Shown here: positions 52,503 through 64,000 of the stretch, in pieces
Numbering within the stretch: position 1 is the first letter of the stretch
Layout: the number at the start of each line of letters is the position of its first letter
Assembly (NCBI GenBank): GCA_024036415.1
Contig: JAMWET010006552.1
Span: 378,501 to 442,500 of the forward strand
Reading direction: 5' to 3'
Source of the DNA: Prochilodus magdalenae
Lineage: Eukaryota; Chordata; Actinopteri; Characiformes; Prochilodontidae
DNA: 64,000 bases
Notes under the pieces: generated by a model
What the model was told of the DNA's origin: nothing
The model's input: only the letters and a program-made list of their open reading frames with translations
Database searches by the model: none
Position numbers and translations under genes: made by a program

Positions 52503-53394
52503 ATATATATACATGGATAAAACTGTACACGTCTTTTGAATATGAAGTCCAAGCTGAGAAGATTACCTTCTGAACTATGAGCTTCTCTGTACACGCTGTT
52601 TGAATGCTGTATTTGAAGAGGACCACTATAGTCGTCTCTGGGGCTTCAAATGCGTCAAATTAGAAATGACATCACCGGTGTTAAAACTGCGCTGCTTATT
52701 TCTCACATAAGTGCATTAACTATGACGGTGTTGACCGCTTCACTCGTTGTTATTGGCCTCAGAAGGAACCACTAACAGTACACCGAAGATCAGCTCCCTG
52801 TGCGTGCGACCCAGAGAGCCCGACCTCTGTGCCCTAGCTTTTCCCTCCTGTTGTGGTCTCTCTCTCTGTGTTATGGCCCTCTGCTCAAATAAACGCCCTA
52901 CTTTAAAAAAAAACACACACCCTCGCGTGGGTTTGAACCCAGCCCAGCTCTGCAATAACTCACACGTCTTCTGGCAACAGCAGCCCTCTCGGTTTTGCCA
53001 AGTTATGACCAGAGTTATTTTCGTCAGGCTTTTGTGTCTGTTCGTGTCAGCTGGTCTTTACGCATAGGAAGAAATTCCCTCTCGCTCTGCTGTTTCGGGA
53101 AGGTCTGGGACATCCCGCAGGGTTCACAAGTTGGGAATTCTACCGTCGTAATCAAATTCTAGTCATTTCTGTTCGTTTGTGACTTGTGTGTGTCTGTGTA
53201 TGTATAACACTGTACGAAATTCCAAGGGAAATAAGTGGAAACACATGAGTTTTCCAAAACCCAAGTGGTTAAAGGCTGCATCAGCTTCCTAGCAACCACC
53301 TGGAAGACCACCAAAACTGTCCCCTTTGGATAAACAGCACCTAAAGCTTTTATTTTGAGAAAGAGAGGAGACCCTTAAGCTTCACTCTTGCTTC

Positions 53395-53600
53395 AGATCT
53401 GACATCCACAAGTGTGTCTCTCCATCCTTCCACTGCGAGAAGACACCACATCGAAAGGATGAGGACGTGTCTGCGTTTAGGAAGCTCCTCACTGAGGAAA
53501 GGTTGAAGACGCATCATCTCAGAGCAACGGACTGACTACCCCAGAGTCCAGAGCCTCAGCACCACTGAACGTGAACCTTTTGTAAAGCTGTAAGCAAGTC
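53395..53600 (+). mobile_element. TcG copy 3: short Tc1-like relic
   Basis: CCTTCCACTGCGAGAAGACA, AGGAAGCTCCTCACTGAGGA and GAGCAACGGACTGACTACCC follow copies 1 and 2 in order, and a CCAGAGTCCAGAGCCTCAGC segment fits the PQSPDL-type box region. It is non-coding and internally deleted. Confidence 0.55.
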
Positions 53601-54119
53601 TGCCTAAAGGAACGGAGGCGGTGATCAAGGTGAAGAGTGGACACACAAACCAAGAGCCTTTATATTTCGTTCCTGAGGCCTCTTTGGAATTTCCCATCAA
53701 ATAAGATCTCTGCGCACCCCATCTGGTCACCAGGGCTGCTCCGTCCACACTCGTCCTCTCCTGGTCAGGCTGCTGTGCGAGTGTGTGGGTATGAGTGAGG
53801 TATTAAGCAGGCAGGCAGGCTGTTAATCCTCCATTAGAGAGATCCCTCTGGGGATCAATCATAGGCAGCACAGCTTAGCGCTCAGATCCCCCAGCGCAGC
53901 TTCCCTCCAGAGAGACGCACACGTACGGAGACTGCTGCAGCCCCAGCGCACGCCTCCACCTCCCCGGAAAGAAGCTAAATAGGAGCCTCGGTGAATGAAG
54001 TGCGTTTAGACGGTACCTGTTCACTTCTTAGAGTGTAAATGTAGATTTAATGTGCAGTGGTTCGCTTTGGAGGCCATGCAGCCCAAAATCAGACCTAGAT
54101 AACTGTCTGATTAGATAGT

Positions 54120-54475
54120 ACACTAACACATTACACTTACTGAGTTACTGCACACCAACACACTACCTACAGTACACTAACACATTACACTTACTGAGTT
54201 ACTGCACACCAACACACTACCTACAGTACACTAACACATTACACTTACTGAGTTACTGTACACCAACACACTACTTACAGCACACTAACACATTACACTT
54301 ACTGAGTTACTGTACCCCAACACACTACTTACAGCACACTAACACATTACACTTACTGAGTTACTGTACACCAACACACTACTTACAGCACACTAACACA
54401 TTACACTTACTGAGTTACTGTACACCAACACACTACTTACAGCACACTAACACATTACACTTACTGAGTTACTGT
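54120..54475 (+). repeat. 54-bp minisatellite, array 1
   Basis: The unit CACTAACACATTACACTTAC followed by TGAGTTACTG(C/T)ACACCAACACACTAC starts at 54121, 54175 and so on, about 6.5 copies, regular. Confidence 0.95.
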
Positions 54476-55404
54476 GCTACACAGAATTTGATTAAATGTA
54501 CTGTGTATATGTATGTTAATGTTGGTTTATGTTGAATCTGAATTGTAAAGTTGCCCAAAAAAAAAAAGTCATACTGGTCGCGACCTGCGTGTAGCCGGTA
54601 TGTATTTAATTATTAAGACAAATTATTAGTGCAGTTTGGTCAGAGTGATCATCGATAAGCTCGTTCATGGTCACAGTATGAAGAAAAATAAACAGAGCGC
54701 TGCCATATTGGCCCTGTCCCGCTCCCGAGCGTCCTGAGATTTCAGTCCATGCCTGTCTCCGACCTGGCGCTCTGCTAGCGGTGGCTTCAGGTCTGTGTGT
54801 TGTGTATTTTGTGTTGGCTGGGGTGCGCCGGATGTTTCCATCACTAATTCCCCTCCCCTGCTTTAAAGAAAGTCTGCAAAGCCTCTAATCCCCTCACTCG
54901 CGGATCAAATGTCCTCAGCTTAGAACCCACTCTGCCAAAAAAAAAACCACGCAAACGGGACAGGCAGCGAGTAAAGTGGGCTTTCAGGACACCCCAGACG
55001 AACAGGAGCAAGCACAAGCCTGCGCTGTGAACTCTCTGACCTTCCGCGCACCCTGGACTCCAGTACTCGCACATCATCAACTGTCCTTTATCTCCAGCGA
55101 ACAAACCCTCCACTGTCTGAGTACAGCACAGGCACAAACCCTCTCACTGAAGTGCTTGAAAGTTGGAGTATGCTGGAAGCTCCTATTGTTGTGTTGCTGT
55201 ATATTTGATTTGCATTACACAATCATTTAAATAGAAATTACATAATCACCTAATGAACACACTGAGTTACATAATCAATTGCATTTACATGTCATTTGCA
55301 TTCTGTATCGGCAGGTTACGAGTCTGCACACAGACTTTCCATCCCAGTTTGGTTAAATTCCGAAAAAAGGGAGAAATGCCAGAGTTTTTCTTTCCGCAAA
55401 ACTT

Positions 55405-56475
55405 GAGTTACTGTACACCACACACTACTTACAGCACACTAACACATTACACTTACTGAGTTACTGTACACCAACACACTACATACAGCACACTAACACA
55501 TTACACTTACTGAGTTACTGTACACCAACACACTACATACAGCACACTAACACATTACACTTACTGAGTTACTGTACACCAACACACTACATACAGCACA
55601 CTAACACATTACACTTACTGAGTTACTGTACACCAACACACTACTTACAGCACACTAACACGTTACACTTACTGAGTTACTGTACACCAACACGCTACTT
55701 ACAGCACACTAACACATTACACTTACTGAGTTACTGTACACTTACAACACACACATTACACTTACTGAGTTACTTACAACACACACTTACAGTAACTCCT
55801 TACACTTACTGAGTTACTGTACACCAACACACTACTTACAGCACACTAAACACGTTACACTTACTGAGTTACTGTACACCCACACACACTTACTACTAAC
55901 ACTTACTGCACACACAACACGTTACACTTACTGAGTTACTGTACACTAACAACACGCTACTTACAGTACACTAACACTACACACATTACACTTACTGTAC
56001 ATAACACCAACACACTACTTACAGCACACTAACACAGTACACTTACTGGGTTACTGTACACCAACACACTACTTACAGCACACTAACACATTACACTAAC
56101 CGAGTTACTGTACACCCAACACACTACTTACAGTACACTAACACATTACACTTACTGAGTTACTGTACACCAACACACTACTTACAGTACACTAACACAT
56201 TACACTTACTGAGTTACTGTACACCAACACGCTACTTACAGTACACTAACACATTACACTTACTGAGTTACTGTACAGCAACACACTACTACTAACACAC
56301 TACACTTAGTACACATACAGTACACTAACACATTACACTTACTGAGTTACTGTACACCAACACACTACTTACAGTACACTAACACATTACACTTACTGAG
56401 TTACTGTACCCCAACACACTACATACAGCACACTAACACATTACACTTACTGAGTTACTGTACACCAGTTGTACT
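55405..56475 (+). repeat. 54-bp minisatellite, array 2
   Basis: Same unit as array 1, about 20 copies, 929 bases downstream. The middle (55735-56000 and 56275-56325) is irregular, with truncated and scrambled units, while both ends are regular. Confidence 0.93.
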
Positions 56476-57469
56476 TACTGTACAACATTCAGTGGAGAAG
56501 ATCTGTTAACAGTAACAGTGAGAAACTGCTCAGTCACGGTTACGAATAAAAGCAGGAGCTGGAGGAGTTCCACAGTAAAACCTAGAATATCCATAATTGC
56601 CTGCTAGAAGCCCACAGTGATGATTTATTAGTATGACTATGAGAAGCGTTCAGGGTTTTGTGAGACAGAGAAAGAAACGTCTACTCTGAGATTGAATAGC
56701 AGCATACAGGCAAAGCTTCACCCAGCATAGGGCAGCATGAACTTCCATGGCAGGTACACTGCTCAGAAGACGAGCAGTGGCAGCATCCGACCGCACAGGA
56801 TGGGCGGTTGTTCGGTATTGACTGGGTAGAATCTGCATGTGGTGATAGAAGCTGTCTACGGGATGTTTCCGCTACACCTGGTTTTTCACCTGGAAATTCA
56901 CCCTTCGCTGTATAAAAGCCAGACCGGCATCCGAGAGTATCCACTCTGACTGCAGCTATGTGCTTCTGTGTCTGACCAGAAGCTCCAGCTCTCAGCAGAT
57001 TGAGCTGGACCCCGGAGCAGCCTTCTGCTCCAGCTGCTGGGGGAAGAACTTGGCATCTGCCCGGTGCGCTCCAGATGTTTTCCGGCCAAATAAATAAAGA
57101 ACATCTGAGATGATTTACTCGCGTCCCAGCGGAGCCCAAAGTCGGTATTACATGTAGCCTATTGACGGTGGCAAGTGCCCCAAAACCATGAATCAGGTCT
57201 TGCTGAGACTTGGCTGGTAACGCGAAGACTTAATGTATGAATTTTTACAGGCCCCATATCCCCCCCTCCCTTCCTCCCTCCCTCCCTCCCTTCTCTGGCT
57301 TTTTTCTCCTCCCACAGTAACTGGCTGAAGCATTTGATCTGACTTGCAGAGCCTGTTCTTAAGGGCTGTTTTCTTTTTTTTATTCCTCTGAAGATTCTCC
57401 TCTGACCATCTTTGCAGCTCAGGATCATAGCTGCCTATCCATGCGCTACGTAAAGCGATACGGCCGTAT

Positions 57470-57640
57470 TTCATAAGGGTGGGATAGTGTAGTTTGCATG
57501 GCTGAAAACAAGGCCATTAGTGGAATATCCCCATAACAGGCCTAATTAAAGAGCTTTGAAAGACTGTGAGGGGCTTGGGAAATCATATCAGTCTGCTCCA
57601 AATGGTGTAGCCAATTTAGCAATGTACAAACTAGCCCAGT
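57470..57640. other. Candidate conserved non-coding block in intron 3
   Basis: Contains TAGTTTGCATGGCTGAAAAC, AGGCCATTAGTGGAATATCC, CAGGCCTAATTAAAGAGC and AAATCATATCAGTCTG. The density of TAAT, octamer-like and ATCA cores without repeats resembles vertebrate enhancers. Not testable here. Confidence 0.3.
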
Positions 57641-60600
57641 GCTCTGGTAGTGGGTGGTCTTTATAGCTAATGAATGTGGAATTGAAGGGAAAAATTCCTA
57701 ATGCCAAAAGCAGACAAAGGTGGGGGGGTTAGCAGATTTTTTAGCTGACTGAATTTGCTGATGAAACTCTGTGGAGTTTAGCGTAGCATTAGCCAACATT
57801 CATGAACAAACTACAAACTGGTTTACCAGCTTACGTCAAAAAACTCCCAGGTGAAGTACTCCTCCAGTGTCAGTAGAAGCTCCTCCCTTTAGACCTCCAC
57901 TGGAGTAACAGGACTAAAGTATTTACCTTCAGATGTACTGAAGTATGGAGAGTAACAGGAGCATGGTTTATTACGGCTCTAATGTCCTATTATCATTTCT
58001 GGAACAGGACTCTTCATCAGCTCAGTGTAGGTGAAGAGACTCTAATGTCTCTCAGTCCACCAGTCTCTATAGAAGCTCATTCATTAGTCTGACACTGACG
58101 TCTATTCACATCACCATCAGCACAGAACACTGACGGAGAACAGCTTCCATTAGCTAGAACCTAACTCCGTCCAACAGGTCAAAACAAAGTGACGGCTATA
58201 CCCTGATTGGTGGGCTCGGAGGGACTGATTTGGCCATAACGTAGTAAACAGCCCCATATTAGACCCAAATTACACTACAGGAGCCGATTACAGCTACGTC
58301 CCTACTACCCAACACTGGACAGCGCTAGCTCTTCACTGAACAGTGGGGGGCGTGTGTTGACGGCAGTGAAACGTGGTGATTGTTTGAACTAAAGGCAGCG
58401 GGACTCGACAGTACAATCTGAGTTGTTGTGGTGTTCGGGATCTTGAATGTTTCTCTGCCCCACGTTGAACTTCCACATCTACAATCTTCTGTGGATAACT
58501 GGGTGGAGTCCCCTCATTTAAGGAAAACTGGGTTTTGCTTTGGCATGCCAACATCCTCCTTAACCCCAACCCAACCAAGGTTCATCATCTACTAAATGCT
58601 GACGAATGAGAAGGAAAGATGCCCCGTGCTTATTTGATGAGTAGTCAGTATGGTATATGCAGCTAGGTGCATGTAAAGCCAGCTCTAGTAGCTCAGTGTT
58701 TACATTGCGACTCCTATAATCACAACACATGGATAAACACATTTCTAAGGTTGTAGCTGTTGTGGGAGTCTGCATCTTTCCACTACGTCAGCATGCACTA
58801 GCCTGCCTTTCAGTCTTCACAAGGCCCTGCCGCTCTACCTGCTGCCTCTGACCCATATGCAGTACGTCTCCTCGAGAGCAGCGGTGCCGCTTCGACGTCT
58901 TTCCTTTACCCGTCGTCGTTCCCCTCGAGGCTCGGAGGCCTTTTTAGAAAAGGAGATATTTTGGTATGAAGAAAAGAAGTGATTTATCTCTCGGCTGTTT
59001 TGTCTCTCAGTTGAAAAGGGCCCTGTCAGTTGTCAGTTTTCATTTTAGGGGTCCTTGTGGAAAAGTATGGAGGAATGTAGAATTTGATTTGGTTGACTTG
59101 CAGGTTTTGGATGAGGGTAGGGAAGGGAAATGGATGCAGTAGAAGAGGGCATAGGAGGGAGTTATTTTTGTTTCCAGACGTCGTCTGTTTATAGGAGGTG
59201 CAGTGGGAGGTACGGATGTAGCTTTGGGTGGGGAGGTGGTATGTACTGTGTATCTATATATTGGTTAGCTGTATTTGTATAGAGTGGATCGGATTATGGC
59301 TGGCGGCTTCCATATGGGTTTCCACCCTAAGGAGCTCACTTACCTCTGTTCCTCCAGTGCCTGTGCTTGTGCCGGAGCTGGTTCTCAGGATCTATCGGAC
59401 CTGTTTGAAACGTACCTGTATTTCAGTTTGAGAGCTGAGCCATGATGTATGTGGATGTGGGTGGTTCTATGGCTGGAAACAGAACTCAAAGAACGGCCTG
59501 TTAAAACAACATGGCAGAACATGTTCTTCCTTCAGCAGACCACCGATGGGTCATTTTGGGTTCCATGGTTCCAGACCAGCGCGTTCCTGGTCCCCTCTGA
59601 TTTTGGGCAGTTTTAGACCATGTATAATTTTTTTTTTTTTTTGGCACTGTAAAAGCGCACAGCGATCGAGATTTTGGCACCGGCGACATTTCTGTGGAAA
59701 AGAGCTTAGTGAGACCCCTCCCCCCCGTACAATCCCCTCAAAGCCGAAGATTTATTTGGCGTATTCGCAAATATGTTCGAGCTGACGTTCACACTGGCTT
59801 GTGCCGACGTTCTTGCATGGAATGAGGGGATGTCCACTAGGGGGCAGCGTCTGAATCAAACTGTGGAATCTGGGAATTAGCACTTTAAGTGGGAACCCGA
59901 AATAATCCAGTCCTAAACCAACCTGGATTCCATCATCACATTTTGAGCCCAGGACTGACCCAAGCACAAAACCGACCCGCACCGGCTCTTTGTCATCCAT
60001 AATGAGGTTTATGTAACGCTAACGGTGCGTAATTATTAAAATCAGTATTGACTGGACTAAACTGACCTTTCCTGAAATGTCTCGGCCCCTTTTACCTCCT
60101 CAACCTTATGAACACTTTATGAACCTTAAGAACACATGGTGGTCTGCTAGCAGGAGCGACTGTGAGTCCACCCTGGTGGTCCTTTGAATACAGACCATGA
60201 TGCATTGTTTAGAGCTGGAGGGCTGGTTAAGTGTAGTTAACCAACTAACCCACCCAGAGAGTTAGAGCACTCCAGCAGGTCAGGTTAAACCGGGTCAGAA
60301 TAAATCAGAAGTGAATCCGAGAAGTTCTAATATATTCCAGGCCACTCGAGTCCGTCTGTGTCAGAGTGTGTCCTGTGTGGAGAGCAGCGGAGCGCAACAG
60401 GAACTGCAAGAGCAGAACATCCTATATTCCAAATGCACCCTGCTGCCACATACACGACCACTGCGCCCACTAGAAACCACCACCATAGACCACCAGCAGG
60501 GCTCTGTCCGGTTTGGGTGCCCCGGGCAAATTCCAAGTTTCATTGATGGTGAAAATGAGTGAACACGGCGTCTACAGAGAACACACTGCACATTGTAATG

Positions 60601-60780
60601 TTTTATTTATTGTTAGTTTATTAAAGGAGTTTAACTTATTTTTGGGGGAAGGTCTAAATTGTGGTTACAGATAATAAGAGGTTTAATAATTATTTGTTTT
60701 GGTATATTACTAAATAATAAAGAATTAAAATATTGTACCGAATGTGTGGTTTAATTGAATTTACCCTATATGGGTGTAGT

Positions 60781-60791
60781 TAATAGTATTA

Positions 60792-60827
<36 letters not shown>

Positions 60828-60852
60828 GTAATAGTAGTAGTAGTAATAATAA

Positions 60853-60884
<32 letters not shown>

Positions 60885-61100
60885 ATAATAGTAATAGTAG
60901 TAGTAATAATAATAGTAGTAGTAGTAGTAGTAGTAATAATAGTAATAGTAGTAGTAAGAATAATAATAATAATAATAATAGTAATAGTAGTAGTAATAAT
61001 AATAATAATAGTAATAGTAATAATAGTAATAATAGTAGCAATAATAATAATAATAATAATAGTAATAGTAGTAGCAATAATAATAGTAATAGTAGTAGTA

Positions 61101-61142
<42 letters not shown>

Positions 61143-61258
61143 GTAATAGTAGTAGCAATAATAATAATAATAGTAATAATAGTAGCAATAATAATAATAA
61201 TAATAATAATAGTAATAGTAGTAGCAATAATAATAGTAATAGTAGTAGTAGTAGTAGC

Positions 61259-61294
<36 letters not shown>
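60781..61294 (+). repeat. (AAT/AGT)n trinucleotide tract
   Basis: About 170 trinucleotides, AAT mixed with AGT in a patterned way, with a few AGC and one AAG. Poly-Asn/Ser, poly-Ile/Thr and poly-Leu frames result and are artefacts. Confidence 0.97.
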
Positions 61295-61295
<1 letters not shown>

Positions 61296-62065
61296 TGAAA
61301 CCTAATTAATGCAGTACCTTTAAACCCCAAATGCTTAGTATCAAAGGACAACAGCTTGCTTCGTTTAGTCTACGTTCACGCACCAAGCATGCAGATATAT
61401 TATCAGTACTATCAGTGATGCTGGTTAAAATTCTCCCTCACAGGATTCCCATGGGGAATGGAATTCCTGGAATGTGATGGAACTTAAAAGTCTATTCCCG
61501 ACATGGTTTTTGGGCCACGTCGTTTTTTCCCCCCCAGTGTTCAAATTCATCTGTTTAATCAGTGAGGAGCCACGACATACAAAAATTAAAGTGGGCGTTT
61601 CAGTCGCTCTGCTGCATCGAACGCCGCCGTGGTCTCGGGGCCTGGCATTAATTAGACCAGCTTCTACTGCAGCATAAATGACTAGCACTTCCCTCCGATA
61701 ACTCAAACCAACAAAGACAGTTAACAAATTCCCTGTTCCACCTTAAATGGCACAGCGACTACATTCAGCTACCTGTATGGCTCACTTCTGCCTCCGTTAA
61801 GGTGGGAAGGAGAAATTCAGCTGCAGAAGAAGAAGCGAAATTTAGCTTTGTAGAATTTCAGACACGAGACAACATTACACCGACGTGGCCGTACCTCCCT
61901 CTGTCTGATAGACCAGCCTGCCCCAGCGTTCATGTGCGTCCTGTTGTGTTATGTTGTACCTCGGTGCTCTTTCGTATGCATGAGAGTGTGTCAGGACTTG
62001 TCTCATGTGCTGGTGTGTTCCGCGATGGCTTTGTGATAAGTGCGTACATGTTCATTTTTAAGTCT

Positions 62066-62068
<3 letters not shown>

Positions 62069-62109
<41 letters not shown>
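62069..62109 (+). repeat. (AG)n microsatellite
   Basis: About 18 AG units with one GG interruption, 380 bases before exon 4. Confidence 0.95.
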
Positions 62110-62111
<2 letters not shown>

Positions 62112-62358
62112 AATACTGCAGCGCAGGGGTAAGTATGCCATCAGTCAGGGGGCAGCTGTTGTGTGCTGATAAGGTGCAGTGATACAGTAGATAGGAGTGA
62201 TTGGTACAGTCTGCAACCCTGCTCCACTCCCCAGCACTCCTTTCTCACCAGCTCTATAAATCATTACCATCTCTAAAGAGCATCGGAGAGATGAATGGAG
62301 CACGCTGCACGTATCAGACGTGTATTTGGGTTTCTGGGGGCGTGCTCCGGCATACTGA

Positions 62359-64000
<1,642 letters not shown>

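Noticed and set aside
52905..52950. GGGTTTGAACCC-like word considered as a tRNA or tRNA-SINE B box
   Set aside because: No A box at the right distance and no cloverleaf; similar words at 6050 and 33370 are also isolated.
56681..57139. 152-residue Cys-rich frame on the - strand
   Set aside because: No recognisable domain, no splice or promoter support, and Cys residues without a regular zinc spacing; it may be part of an unknown repeat.
60755..61351. Poly-Asn/Ser, poly-Leu and poly-Ile frames
   Set aside because: They come from the AAT/AGT tract; the same DNA gives open frames in several phases.

Overview
The window is vertebrate nuclear DNA from a teleost fish. The evidence is very long introns, long (GT)n and (CT)n microsatellites, several minisatellites, and many short Tc1/mariner-type relics. 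An ostariophysan fish (characin, catfish or relative) is my guess from the repeat style and is not proven. No bacterial or viral genes were recognised. All long open frames outside the exons are low-complexity repeat translations or transposon relics.

One gene runs through the whole window on the + strand: cux1 (cut-like homeobox 1, sharing its N-terminal exons with the Golgi protein CASP). Three internal coding exons are visible: exon 2 (6531-6641, 37 codons), exon 3 (41299-41346, 16 codons) and exon 4 (62491-62569, 26 codons plus 1 base). Each has an AG acceptor and a GT donor, and the phases (0, 0, 1) are compatible. Together they encode 79 residues of the N-terminal coiled-coil region. 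Exon 1 with the start codon lies upstream, and the CUT repeats and homeodomain lie downstream. Intron 2 is 34,657 bp and intron 3 is 21,144 bp.

The introns hold four kinds of material. (1) Relics of at least five Tc1/mariner-like families. In most of them an N-terminal helix-turn-helix piece is joined to a C-terminal piece, so they are internally deleted non-autonomous copies. One family (called TcA here) has seven copies, another (TcG) three. (2) A terminal-inverted-repeat MITE, a fold-back element carrying a 14-bp minisatellite (two copies), and a 570-bp duplicated repeat. (3) Minisatellites with periods of about 73, 81, 93, 51, 54 and 350 bp. (4) Very long pyrimidine tracts, all with pyrimidines on the cux1 sense strand.

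The most notable items are a frameshifted THAP-domain coding relic on the - strand near 35.1-35.4 kb, a 81-bp tandem array at 16.5-17.3 kb whose middle looks like two sequences interleaved base-block by base-block (possibly an assembly artefact), and UG-rich tracts immediately downstream of the donors of exons 3 and 4 that could affect splicing. I did not find a convincing previously undescribed biological system; the findings are ranked accordingly.
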